Positions 36,739-44,631 of a stretch of 64,000 bases of DNA are shown here, piece by piece. Position 1 is the first letter of the stretch; each line of letters starts with the position of its first letter. Source of the stretch: Bdellovibrionales bacterium (lineage in GTDB: Bacteria > Bdellovibrionota > UBA1018); contig JAFEAP010000023.1 of NCBI GenBank assembly GCA_018266355.1, positions 87,758 to 151,757 on the forward strand, in the 5' to 3' direction. The notes under the pieces are model-generated. The model was not told the origin of the DNA and did no database searches. It saw nothing but the letters and a program-made list of their open reading frames with translations. The translations under genes were made by a program, and so were the position numbers.

Positions 36739-39351
36739 TCAACCCTCGCGCAGTTTCCGCGAAATCGAAAAAACGAATCGCGTACGACCGTCCGTCGGAA
36801 CGTAGCGGAGCGAGCCGCCGTGCTCTTCCGCGATCCCGTTCGATATGCTGAGTCCGAGGCCGGTTCCCTGACCGACGGGTTTCGTCGTGAAGAAGGGGTT
36901 CATCATGTTCTGGGCGACGGCCGGCGGAATGCCCGGTCCGCTGTCGGTTACGGCGAACTCGACCCTCTCGGCGAGAATCGTCGCCGAGAGGGAGATCCAC
37001 CGCTCGTCGATTTCCTGGACGGCGTCGTAGGCGTTGTTCAAGAGATTCAGCAGGACCTGGACGACCTGGACTTCCCGGCAGACGACGGGAATATCCGGCG
37101 GCGGATCGACGTGAAAGACGATGTTTTGGTTCTTGAAGCGTTCGGAGCAAAGATCCATCGTCGCGGAGAAGATTTTCTCGATCGAGGCGGCCCGGAACGG
37201 ATCGCGGTCCCCGCTGCGGGAAAAGGTGCGGAGGCCGGTGATGATCTTCGCCATCCGGTCGACGGTCTCCATGATTTTTTCCGCGTTTTGGCGAACGACC
37301 TCCGGTTTCGCCTCGTCCTGGTCGGCGAGGCGATGCAGGAGGTTCGCGCGACCCGCGAGGATCGCGAGCGGATTGTTGATTTCGTGGGCGATTCCCCCGG
37401 CGACCTCGCCGAGGGTGGCGAGTCGGGAGGAGTGTTCGAGCTTCGCCTGCTGGCTGCGGATTTCGAGCGCCTGGCGAACGGCGAGTTCGTTCGCTTTCCG
37501 ATTCAGACTCTCGAGGATCGCGACGAACGCGCAGACGAGGACGACGACGAACGCGCTCACGAGAAGAACCCACGCCAGCGTGGTGTCGTGTCGAGATCGG
37601 AACGCGGAGGTCCGGTACCAACGAAAGATCATTTTCCGACCCCACACCGGAAGTTCCGCTCGAATAAAGGGTTCCGTCGCGGGATCGACGGTCTTAGAAA
37701 GGTCGGTGTAAAAAGGCGTCCGTTCCGCGCCGTCGTCGTCGAAGTAGATCTGGAATCCGATCTCCTTCGCGTTTCCAAATTCGGCCTTCCCGAGGAAGTC
37801 TTCGAAGACGAGCGGGGCGTAGACCCAACCCTTCGGTTTACCGTCGGCCAGGATCGGCAAATAGAGAAGGAAGCCGACTCGAGCGAGGTCGTCTTGAACG
37901 AGACGGATCGGCCGGGTGACTTCGGGCTTGCCCGACCTGAGCGCCCGCATCGCCCCTTCGTACCGATTCGATTCCGAGGCCACGTCGAGTCCCATCGCCT
38001 CGGCGTTCCGCTCGCGCGGTTCGACCGAATTGATGATGAAGTGGGTTTGTTGGCTCTCGACCGGGATGACGATGCCGGTCTGAGCGACGGTGTGGTAGCG
38101 GAAACCCGGATTTCCTTCCGCGCGGATCCGCTGCACGTAATTCGCGAGCTCCGCGTGCGGCACGATGTCGATGTAGCCGATTCCGAGGAGTCCTGGGTAG
38201 TTCAAGTCGAGGTCGAGGCTTGCCACGTAAGCGCGCCACTCTTTCGAACGGATCGACCGGCTCGCGCTGAAGAGGCCGACCCCTCCGTGGAGAGCGGCTT
38301 CGTAGAGGAGCGCGCGTTGGCGGAAATGGGCGAGCGCGCCGTCGGCGAGTTGCTGGAAACGGGCCGAATCGACCATCTCTTCGTTGCGGGCGAATCCTTG
38401 CAAGAGGAACGCGCCGAGCGCCCAACCGACGAGGAGAATAACGGTCGCGTGGCGAACGGCGCCGGTTTCCCGAACGAAGCGAAGGCCTTGTTCGGTGATC
38501 GAGAGCGACGCGAGGAAGAGCGCGAGGCATATGAGGTTCTCGTTCGGAGAACCGATCAGAAACGGACCTTTTCCGAACGTCGTCGCGGCGATCGCGACGC
38601 CGGTCGCGATCACGGTGACCCAGGCGGCTTCGCGCGGGGAAAGGATCCAGGCCGCGATCCAAAGCACCGGATACACCGCGAAAAGAAGCGCCGGCGGATT
38701 GCCGGGATGGAAGCAGACGTAGGCCGCGACGGCCGCCATGAGAACCTTCACGACCGCCCAGCGCGGACGGGGCCTCCAAATCAGCGGAACCTCTTCCGGA
38801 GGACGAGGGCGAAGGACCTGCAGGAAAAACGGGGCGAATGAGACGACTCCGATCGAGTCGCCGATCCACCAAGTCAGCCAATTCGATCCGATCTCCGATC
38901 GTCCGATCGCCGCCGAAAACCAGAGTGCGAAGCTGCCGACTGACGCGCTGATCGGCGTGGCCAAGAGTACGCCCCCCGCGAGGGCGACGAGCGTCTCGCC
39001 ACCGAAGAGCGCTCGCCGTAGGCGCAATGCGCGTTCGAAAACGACCGCGCCGACGATCGCTTCGGTCATATTCCCGAAGGCGATCAGGACGACCGCGATC
39101 GGACCGGCGCGCGTCTGCGCGTTCGCGATCAGTGCTCCGAGAAATATCGCCGGGGCGTAGCGACGGCCGAAGAGGAATAGGGAGGCGATGGCGAATCCGC
39201 TCGCCGGCCAGATCGGCGAGGTGCTTCGATTGATCGTCGCGAGTTCGAGTCCCGCCTTCGCGAGCGCGTAGTAGGCGAGGCAAAGAAGCGCTCCGACGAC
39301 TACGCGGCGTAAGCCGGGCGGAAGTCGGGAAAAATACGGCTCGGCAATCAC
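36739..39351 (-). CDS. MASE1-CHASE sensor histidine kinase (orphan)
   Basis: The 870-residue protein has an N-terminal MASE1 membrane sensor (residues 15-295; GLELATINRSTSPIWPASGFA and WWIGDSIGVVSFAPF are typical), a CHASE extracytoplasmic domain (about 330-580; LLGIGYIDIVPHAE and VESQQTHFIINSVEPRERNAEAMGLD, split at 432-456), a membrane helix (592-612), HisKA with the phospho-acceptor His656 in GGIAHEINNPLAI, and HATPase (about 745-870) with NAYDAV, DSGPGIPP and GQGTGLGLSISNGI. It senses an external small molecule, unknown, and phosphorylates a response regulator. None is encoded next to it. Its last residues precede a terminator. Confidence 0.92.
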   Translation of the reverse strand: MIAEPYFSRLPPGLRRVVVGALLCLAYYALAKAGLELATINRSTSPIWPASGFAIASLFLFGRRYAPAIFLGALIANAQTRAGPIAVVLIAFGNMTEAIVGAVVFERALRLRRALFGGETLVALAGGVLLATPISASVGSFALWFSAAIGRSEIGSNWLTWWIGDSIGVVSFAPFFLQVLRPRPPEEVPLIWRPRPRWAVVKVLMAAVAAYVCFHPGNPPALLFAVYPVLWIAAWILSPREAAWVTVIATGVAIAATTFGKGPFLIGSPNENLICLALFLASLSITEQGLRFVRETGAVRHATVILLVGWALGAFLLQGFARNEEMVDSARFQQLADGALAHFRQRALLYEAALHGGVGLFSASRSIRSKEWRAYVASLDLDLNYPGLLGIGYIDIVPHAELANYVQRIRAEGNPGFRYHTVAQTGIVIPVESQQTHFIINSVEPRERNAEAMGLDVASESNRYEGAMRALRSGKPEVTRPIRLVQDDLARVGFLLYLPILADGKPKGWVYAPLVFEDFLGKAEFGNAKEIGFQIYFDDDGAERTPFYTDLSKTVDPATEPFIRAELPVWGRKMIFRWYRTSAFRSRHDTTLAWVLLVSAFVVVLVCAFVAILESLNRKANELAVRQALEIRSQQAKLEHSSRLATLGEVAGGIAHEINNPLAILAGRANLLHRLADQDEAKPEVVRQNAEKIMETVDRMAKIITGLRTFSRSGDRDPFRAASIEKIFSATMDLCSERFKNQNIVFHVDPPPDIPVVCREVQVVQVLLNLLNNAYDAVQEIDERWISLSATILAERVEFAVTDSGPGIPPAVAQNMMNPFFTTKPVGQGTGLGLSISNGIAEEHGGSLRYVPTDGRTRFVFSISRKLREG

Positions 39352-39486
39352 GTCCCGATGATAGAGGAGGCTAACTGGAATTGCGAGCGGATTGGCGGGG
39401 AGTTTTTCCGCTACTCGACAAATGAAAGCGGGAAAATAGAGCCAAGGACGAGGCGGATCCGTTCCGCAGTCGATTCGGGACGTCGA

Positions 39487-40293
39487 TCAAAGCTTCCGGA
39501 TCAACCCGACCATCACGCCTTCGATGCGGAAGTCGCGGGTCTCGGTCAACGAATCGATCAAAATCGGCTCGTAGTTCGGATTCGCGGCGCGCAGTTCGAT
39601 CTGGGTGCCGCCGGGTATCTTCTTTTTGTAGAAACGTTTGATCGTCGCTTCGTTTCCGATCATCGCGACGACCGTCTCGCCCGGGGTCGCCGAGGCGCGT
39701 TTCTCGATCACGACGTAATCGCCTTCGAGGATGCCGTCGCCGATCATCGAATCGCCCTTCACGCGCAGAACGTAGTGGTTCTCGGCGAACCGCTCGCGGT
39801 GGCTCGGCGCCGAAGGACGGGAAAAGAGCGAGAGCGGGACCTCGACGGTTTGGTCGTACTCGGCGTACTCGATCGGAAGACCGGCGGCGACTCGACCGAG
39901 AACCGGGAGGGCGACCGAGGTGTCCGAGAGGAGAGAGGGGGTCGACAAGGGGGGGGGAGCCGTTTCCTGCTTTTTCTTACGGGCATCGGCGAGGGACGGG
40001 ATGAGCGATCGTCCATTCCCCGACTCGGTCGAAAAAGGTGTGGTTGCGGAAGAACCCAAAGGGACCCCCGATTCCTCGAACTGACGGTCTCGGAGGACCT
40101 CCATCCCCCGCTTCGCGTTCCAAGCTTTGCGAAGAAAGCCATGGCGCTCGAGGCGGATGAGATAGTTTTGGACGGTCCCCAAACTTTTGAAGCCGAAGTG
40201 CTTCGCGATCTCGTGTTGCGAGGGCGCGTAGCCGTTTTCGCCGGAAAATCCCTGGATATAGTCGAGAACGGCTTTCTGTTTCGGCGTCAGCAT
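39487..40293 (-). CDS. lexA: LexA SOS repressor with extended linker
   Basis: LexA represses SOS genes and self-cleaves when stimulated by RecA filaments. The 268-residue protein has the N-terminal winged helix (APSQHEIAKHFGFKSLGTVQNYL, split at 23-45), then the S24 peptidase domain with the cleavage bond Ala137-Gly138 in VAAGLP, nucleophile Ser182 in KGDSMIGDGI and general base Lys219 in NEATIKRFY. It is about 65 residues longer than Escherichia coli LexA (202), nearly all in a Ser/Pro/Lys-rich linker (about 70-127) between the two domains. A possible operator lies just upstream. A phage-type S24 repressor is less likely because the DNA-binding half is LexA-like. Confidence 0.88.
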   Translation of the reverse strand: MLTPKQKAVLDYIQGFSGENGYAPSQHEIAKHFGFKSLGTVQNYLIRLERHGFLRKAWNAKRGMEVLRDRQFEESGVPLGSSATTPFSTESGNGRSLIPSLADARKKKQETAPPPLSTPSLLSDTSVALPVLGRVAAGLPIEYAEYDQTVEVPLSLFSRPSAPSHRERFAENHYVLRVKGDSMIGDGILEGDYVVIEKRASATPGETVVAMIGNEATIKRFYKKKIPGGTQIELRAANPNYEPILIDSLTETRDFRIEGVMVGLIRKL

Positions 40294-40304
40294 AGATAAA
40301 AGCC

Positions 40305-40326
40305 TATGCGTAAGTTGTGCGTATGT
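40305..40326 (-). promoter_or_regulatory. Possible LexA operator: 11-bp direct repeat upstream of lexA
   Basis: TATGCGTAAGT is followed directly by TGTGCGTATGT, matching at 9 of 11 positions, twelve bases upstream of the lexA start codon. LexA genes are normally autoregulated, and some LexA proteins outside the gamma group use direct-repeat sites. The assignment is inference. Confidence 0.35.
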
Positions 40327-40333
40327 CGAGGAT

Positions 40334-40360
40334 AAAAAAAATGGCTGGAAGCCATTTTTT
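40334..40360. terminator. Bidirectional A/T-flanked hairpin
   Basis: ATGGCT-GGA-AGCCAT (40341-40355) is flanked by seven A before and five T after, a symmetrical intrinsic terminator able to act on both strands. Confidence 0.65.
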
Positions 40361-40411
40361 CACGCGAGACGCGCCCGAAGGGGCCGAGGCCATGATGGCC
40401 GAGGATAAAAT

Positions 40412-40460
40412 AAAAGCCCAGGGACCGTGGTTGTAGGATCGGAGAGCCCTGGGCTTTTTT
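40412..40460 (+). terminator. Strong stem-loop with T-tract
   Basis: AAAAGCCCAGGG (40412-40423) pairs with CCCTGGGCTTTT (40447-40458) around a 23-base loop and runs into six T. It lies upstream of, and in the same direction as, the LysR gene at 40572, so it ends a transcript that starts within this intergenic region or comes from the left. Confidence 0.65.
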
Positions 40461-40464
40461 CCAT

Positions 40465-40495
40465 GAACCCGGGGGATTTGGGGGGACCCGGGTTC
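40465..40495. other. Third hairpin in the lexA-LysR intergenic region
   Basis: GAACCCGGG (40465-40473) pairs with CCCGGGTTC (40487-40495) around a G-rich 13-base loop. No T-tract follows, so it is not an ordinary terminator. Confidence 0.4.
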
Positions 40496-40541
40496 TAGTC
40501 TTGTTGTGTGATTCGATAGATACCGAACGGGCTGGATAAAT

Positions 40542-40551
40542 AATAATTATT
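40542..40551. promoter_or_regulatory. AT-rich palindrome upstream of LysR gene
   Basis: AATAATTATT is a perfect 10-base palindrome within an AT-rich stretch (about 40531-40560), 21 bases before the LysR start. A core promoter or autoregulatory LysR site would be expected here. Confidence 0.35.
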
Positions 40552-40571
40552 CGTTATTGTGAGACTTCATT

Positions 40572-41504
40572 ATGTTTATTGATAGCCTCAACCTGAACCA
40601 AGTCCGGATTTTCGAGTGCGTTTATCGCACGCAAAGCATGACCGCGGCCGCGCGGGAACTGCACCTCACCCAGAGCGGCGTCTCCCAGCACATCCGCGCA
40701 TTCGAGGACATGCTGGGCGCTAAGCTCTTCGACCGCATCAATCAGCGGGTCGTGCCGACCGCTTCCGCGGCGATGCTTTACGAGAACTGCAAAAAGAGCC
40801 TCACCGGCCTCGAAGACGCGTTCGCCGAACTCCAAGCGGAGAAGAACCAGCTCGCCGGCCGCGTCCACGTCGGCATGCCGACCGAGTTCGGATACAACGT
40901 CGTGATTCCCGCCGTCGCGAAATTCACCGAAAAACACCCAGGGGTGCGCTTCCACTTCCGTCTCGGTTACGGCGCGGAGATGAACGCGCTCCTTCTTCGC
41001 GGCGAGATCGATTTCGCCTTCATCGACGAGTTCGCGATGGATAAGAAGGTCAAAACCGCGCCCATCTACGACGAAGTCCTCGAACTCGTGGCCGCTCCCG
41101 ACTTCGTGAAAAAGGCCGGCGGTGGTTCGCAGAACCGGGAGTATTTCGAGTCGCTCCGTTACGTCGATTTCTCGAAGGACGAACAAATCCTTCGCCGCTG
41201 GTTTTCGCATCACTTCGGCGACGACGCTTGGCGCTTGCCCGTCCGTTCGACGATCGAGGACTCCCAGGGCGTCGCCCGACTCGTGATCGCCGGAGTCGGC
41301 GCGGGAATCCTCCCCGGTCACTTGGTGAGGAAACTCGAGCGCGAGGGCACGAAGCTCCACACCTATAAGGGCAAGGGCTCGCCGCTGAAGAACACCGTCT
41401 CGATCGCCCAGCTTCGCGAACGCTCGCACACCCGATCCGTCCAAACCGCGCTCGAGTTTCTCACCAAGGAAATCGAAGGCGCGAGCAAGGCCAAGAAAAA
41501 CTAA
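40572..41504 (+). CDS. LysR-family transcriptional regulator
   Basis: The 310-residue protein has a LysR winged helix (residues 8-66; MTAAARELHLTQSGVSQHIRAFE) and a two-lobed effector domain (about 92-300; GRVHVGMPTEFGYNVV, FAFIDEF, GVGAGILPGHLV). The start is ATG in an AT-rich context without a strong ribosome site. It is followed after ten bases by a rhodanese, with which it forms a two-gene unit ended by a strong terminator. The regulon is unknown; the rhodanese hints at sulfur metabolism. Confidence 0.88.
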   Translation: MFIDSLNLNQVRIFECVYRTQSMTAAARELHLTQSGVSQHIRAFEDMLGAKLFDRINQRVVPTASAAMLYENCKKSLTGLEDAFAELQAEKNQLAGRVHVGMPTEFGYNVVIPAVAKFTEKHPGVRFHFRLGYGAEMNALLLRGEIDFAFIDEFAMDKKVKTAPIYDEVLELVAAPDFVKKAGGGSQNREYFESLRYVDFSKDEQILRRWFSHHFGDDAWRLPVRSTIEDSQGVARLVIAGVGAGILPGHLVRKLEREGTKLHTYKGKGSPLKNTVSIAQLRERSHTRSVQTALEFLTKEIEGASKAKKN

Positions 41505-41514
41505 GGGGAAAGCC

Positions 41515-41886
41515 ATGGATCATTCACCCGCCTTCATGAAACTCGTGAACGATGCGAAGAAAAACGTCCGCGAATGCACGCTCGAGGACGTCCTGAAGAA
41601 GAAAGCCGCGGGAACGAAGTTCCATTTCGTCGACACCCGAGAGGACGAGGAGTGGAAAGCCGGCCGCGCCGAAGGCGCGATCCACCTCGGGAAGGGCGTG
41701 ATCGAACGCGATATCGAGGCGAAGATCCCGAACAAACACGACGAGATCATCCTCTACTGCGGCGGCGGATATCGCTCCGCGCTCGCCGCGGAAGCGCTCG
41801 GTAAGATGGGTTATACGAACGTGATCTCGATGGACGGCGGGATTCGCGCTTGGCGCGAGCGGGGGCTGCCGGAGAATACGGGCTGA
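41515..41886 (+). CDS. Single-domain rhodanese (sulfurtransferase)
   Basis: The 123-residue protein has a rhodanese fold: FHFVDTREDEEWKAGRAEGAIHL (split at 36-58), then the active loop YCGGGYRSALAAE with the persulfide-forming Cys, then MDGGIRAWRERGLP. The loop CGGGYRS is six residues after the Cys, as in GlpE/PspE-type sulfurtransferases. It would move sulfane sulfur to acceptors such as cyanide or thioredoxin. Co-transcribed with the LysR regulator. Confidence 0.88.
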   Translation: MDHSPAFMKLVNDAKKNVRECTLEDVLKKKAAGTKFHFVDTREDEEWKAGRAEGAIHLGKGVIERDIEAKIPNKHDEIILYCGGGYRSALAAEALGKMGYTNVISMDGGIRAWRERGLPENTG

Positions 41887-41940
41887 GGCGGAAACAGAAA
41901 TAGAGACAGATTCAGAATCGGGTCGCGCTTCAATGAGTGA

Positions 41941-41983
41941 GGGCCGGCTCCCTTCGTGGGAAGCCGGCCCTTTCGCTCGTTTG
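41941..41983 (+). terminator. Rho-independent terminator after the rhodanese
   Basis: GGGCCGGCTCCC (41941-41952) pairs with GGG-A-AGCCGGCCC (41958-41970) around TTCGT, with one bulged A, followed by TTTCGCTCGTTT. It also lies downstream of the convergent gene at 42015. Confidence 0.8.
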
Positions 41984-42014
41984 GACTAAGGGACGAGCGT
42001 GGCTTGAACGAGGA

Positions 42015-42419
42015 TCACTGGGCGACCGGCGCGGCGGCCGGAGCTTCCGGAGCCGGGGCGGCCGGACGGTTCACGTCGTTGTGCTTGTCTTGGTAGATGT
42101 CCTTGCTGTTCGCGTTCAGCTGTTTGTTCAGGTCCTTCTGCTCGGACTTCGTGATGTGGCCGCCGTTCGCTTTCACTTCGGCGCGCTCCTCGCGCTTGAT
42201 GTTGCGCAGGTCCTGGCGTTCTTCGTGGGCTTCTTCTTTCGTCATCGTCCCGTTCTTCACGCCTTGATTGATCCGGCGTTCTTGGTTCTTGATCCGACCG
42301 TTCACTTCCGCGCGGCGCGGATGTTTTTGGACGAACGGACGCGCGGCGAAGGCCGGCGCGACGGAGGAAACGGCGCAGAGGGCGACGAGGATTTTCGAAA
42401 CGGTCGACGGGCGGATCAT
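42015..42419 (-). CDS. Secreted charged-repeat protein of unknown function
   Basis: The 134-residue product has a signal peptide (SKILVALCAVSSVAPAFA) and a strongly charged helical domain: VNGRIKNQERRINQGVKNGTMTKEE, split at 39-63, then LRNIKREERAEVKANGGHITKSEQKDLNKQLN. The repeated [N/G]G.[MI]TK.E pattern resembles a small family in many Gram-negative bacteria with paired GxLTxxE helices; I know no function for it. A Pro/Ala-rich tail ends the protein. An SD-like CCAAGGAGCC lies directly upstream of the start. Confidence 0.65.
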   Translation of the reverse strand: MIRPSTVSKILVALCAVSSVAPAFAARPFVQKHPRRAEVNGRIKNQERRINQGVKNGTMTKEEAHEERQDLRNIKREERAEVKANGGHITKSEQKDLNKQLNANSKDIYQDKHNDVNRPAAPAPEAPAAAPVAQ

Positions 42420-42463
42420 AACGGCTCCTTGGAGAAGAGAAGAGGTTTAGTGGAAAACTCTGG

Positions 42464-42479
42464 GATCGAAGCTTCGATC
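42464..42479. promoter_or_regulatory. Perfect 16-base palindrome upstream of a secreted-protein gene
   Basis: GATCGAAGCTTCGATC lies 45 bases upstream of the start at 42419. A second pair of arms, ATGAAAC (42485-42491) and GTTTCAT (42509-42515), follows. These could be operator sites or a stable hairpin in the leader. Confidence 0.4.
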
Positions 42480-42549
42480 TTCCGATGAAACGGACGCCCG
42501 GACGATCGGTTTCATTTGCCGAACGATTTTTAAAAGATAATGATTTCGA

Positions 42550-43371
42550 TTAGTTAGCGGAATGGAGTTTCCACTGGGGATGATTTAAAACCCGGATTTT
42601 CAGCTCGTCGAATCGCGGCCCGGCGACGGAGGCCGAGGTTTCGAGTTTGCGGAGCCACTCCTTCGACAAGGGAGATTCGAGGAGTCCGGGACGAGTGGCC
42701 GCGATCGTCGTCTCGCTCTTCACTCCCGTCGAAACGCCCGCGCCGACGAAAAATCCGGCTGCGAAAAGGTGGACGCGGACCGGCGTCGCGGCCGAGTAGG
42801 TGAAGAGCCGGGCGTCGCGTTCGCCGATTTTTTCCCGGATGCGCGCGAACGCGGAATAGGACCAGAGCTCGGGCACGATCTTCGGCGAATAAAAGTCGAA
42901 AAAAAGGTCGTCGGGCGGCGGCGCTTCCGACATCCGGGCGTAGAAATCTCCGACGAGGAGGCGCCATTCGACGTCGACGTCGCCGACGCGGAAATCCGCC
43001 GCGGATTTTCGAAACAAATCCTCGAGCGGCCCGGCCCAATCGGCGAGCTCGGGGAAATCCCCGAGATTCGCGAGCGCCGCGCCGAGGCCGTCGGGTTTCG
43101 TTTCGAACGAAAAGATCCGGAGGCGGCCGCGGGCGGCGGGCGTCGCGCGGATCCGGTCGAGCGTCGCGGTGACGTTCGACCCCGTGCCTAAGCCCACGTC
43201 GTAAAGCGTGTAATCCGGCGCGGCCGAGAGCCGTTCCTCGATCCTCGCCCTCGCGGCGTAGACGAGGTTCGCCTCGAGACGCGGACCGATCCGCGAGTGC
43301 ATCGCTTGACCGTTTTCCTCGTCGACGAGGGTGTGGCTCCCGTTCGCGTGGGAGTGGATCCGGAAGGGCAT
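42550..43371 (-). CDS. MnmC-type SAM methyltransferase domain protein
   Basis: The 273-residue protein has motif I YDVGLGTGSNVTATL (about 58-72), a FDFYSPKIVPELW segment and TYSAATPVRVHLFAAGFFVGAG, which are the distinctive parts of the methyltransferase half of MnmC (the DUF752 domain) that methylates aminomethyl-uridine 34 in tRNA. The FAD oxidase half of Escherichia coli MnmC is absent, as in several lineages where the half acts alone. The start at 43371 gives MPFRIHSHANGSHTLVDEENGQAMHS, the normal family N-terminus, split here for brevity. Substrate inferred. Confidence 0.72.
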   Translation of the reverse strand: MPFRIHSHANGSHTLVDEENGQAMHSRIGPRLEANLVYAARARIEERLSAAPDYTLYDVGLGTGSNVTATLDRIRATPAARGRLRIFSFETKPDGLGAALANLGDFPELADWAGPLEDLFRKSAADFRVGDVDVEWRLLVGDFYARMSEAPPPDDLFFDFYSPKIVPELWSYSAFARIREKIGERDARLFTYSAATPVRVHLFAAGFFVGAGVSTGVKSETTIAATRPGLLESPLSKEWLRKLETSASVAGPRFDELKIRVLNHPQWKLHSAN

Positions 43372-43443
43372 GGGCGTCGTCTATCACAAACGCGGATCGA
43401 GATCGCCCTTGGCGGCGACGGCCTTCCGCAGTATTCGGGGAAA

Positions 43444-44088
43444 ATGACGATTCCCGCGCGTTATCAGCTCTACTATTCGATCCGCTCGCCTTTCGCCCGC
43501 CGCGTCCGCATCGCGATGGGTCGCCTCGGACTTCCGTTTGAGGCGCGGGAGGTGAACGTTTTCGAGCCGCCCGCGGACCTGCTGGCGGCGAATCCGCTCG
43601 CGCTCGTGCCCGTGCTCGTCGTGAACGAGAAGCCGGGGGTTCCCGACAGGACGTTCTCGGTCCCCGATTCGTCGACGATCCTCGAATACCTGCACGAGAG
43701 TCAGGGCGAACGGATCTGGCCGAAGGATCTCGCGCTTCGCGCGCGCGTGCGCGCGGCTTCGACCCTCGCGACCGGACTCATGACGGAGACCGTCCGGTGG
43801 TTTCTCGAGCAGCAGCGTGAATCGCCGTCGGCGGATTGGGGAGGCGAGGCGATCGCGAACATCGAACGCACGCTCGCCGCGATCGCGGCGACGCCCCTCA
43901 AATCTCCGCCGTGGAAGGTCTCGGATCTCCAGCTCACCCAAGCCGGATACGATCTGATCGTCGCCCTCGAATACATGCGCCTCCGCCTGAAGGGGGTCGA
44001 ATGGGAAGCGAAATACCCGGAGCTCTCGCGCTTCGTCGATCAGCACCGCGTCCGGCAGGATCTCGCGCCGACGTCTCCTCCCGCCTGA
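43444..44088 (+). CDS. Glutathione S-transferase family protein
   Basis: I start at the ATG at 43444, with GGGG just upstream, giving 214 residues; the longer frame overlaps the MnmC-like gene. The N-terminal thioredoxin-like half has YYSIRSPFARRVRIAMGRLGLPFE, split at 8-31, then NPLALVPVLVV with the cis-Pro and PDSSTILEYL with the glutathione-binding Ser. The C-terminal half is helical. Soluble, cytoplasmic. The catalytic residue is probably a Ser or Tyr near residue 10. Specific role unknown. Confidence 0.85.
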   Translation: MTIPARYQLYYSIRSPFARRVRIAMGRLGLPFEAREVNVFEPPADLLAANPLALVPVLVVNEKPGVPDRTFSVPDSSTILEYLHESQGERIWPKDLALRARVRAASTLATGLMTETVRWFLEQQRESPSADWGGEAIANIERTLAAIAATPLKSPPWKVSDLQLTQAGYDLIVALEYMRLRLKGVEWEAKYPELSRFVDQHRVRQDLAPTSPPA

Positions 44089-44095
44089 AGCGGGA

Positions 44096-44623
44096 TCAGC
44101 GGGCGCTCGGCGACGCCATCGCGGTCGCCGTTTGGGACCGCAGGATCGATTCCGCCTTGAAGACGGCGACCGAATTCGCGGTGTCGTGGAGTCGGACGAG
44201 ACCGTCGTTCGCGGAGAACGCGGCCGCGTGGAATTCCGCGCGTTTGCGGTCGAGACGGACCTCGATCTCCTTCAGCTTCGCGACCGCCGGAGAACCCTTC
44301 GCCTTCGGCGAGTTCATCCACTTCGTCAGAGCTTCCGCGACGACGTTCTGGAAATAGTCGAACTGATCGAGTCCTTCCGACGTGCGGAGGTCGAGCGTCG
44401 CGGTCCGCGCGCGGATTTGGTCCGCGGTCTCGGGCGCGATCGTCTTCAGGAAGTCGAGTCGTTCTCCGTAGATCGCGCGAAGCTCGTCGCGCGCGCGTTC
44501 GGCGGCGGCTTTCGATTCCGCGACTTGGTCCCGGATCGCGCGGCGTTCGCGAACGACCTTCGTCCCGAATCCGGCGGCGACGGCGAGGACGATCAGAAAG
44601 GCGAGGATTTTAAGCGTTTTCAT
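44096..44623 (-). CDS. Membrane-anchored helical protein of unknown function
   Basis: The 175-residue protein begins with a single membrane helix (LKILAFLIVLAVAAGFGTKVV) and continues as helices rich in Arg, Glu and Ala. The order of an N-terminal anchor, an E/R-rich helix and a final helical hairpin (LKEIEVRLDRKRAEFHAAAFSANDGL, split at 117-142) is loosely LemA-like, but the LemA YN motifs are not present. It lies eight bases after the giant lipoprotein start region on the same strand, in fact downstream of its stop, so the two may share a transcript. No firm family. Confidence 0.5.
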   Translation of the reverse strand: MKTLKILAFLIVLAVAAGFGTKVVRERRAIRDQVAESKAAAERARDELRAIYGERLDFLKTIAPETADQIRARTATLDLRTSEGLDQFDYFQNVVAEALTKWMNSPKAKGSPAVAKLKEIEVRLDRKRAEFHAAAFSANDGLVRLHDTANSVAVFKAESILRSQTATAMASPSAR

Positions 44624-44631
44624 GGAAGCTC

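Noticed and set aside
36468..36851. Open frame in the 376-base intergenic region
   Set aside because: Composition is Ser/Arg-rich without a ribosome site, and it runs across a terminator into the antisense of the kinase gene.
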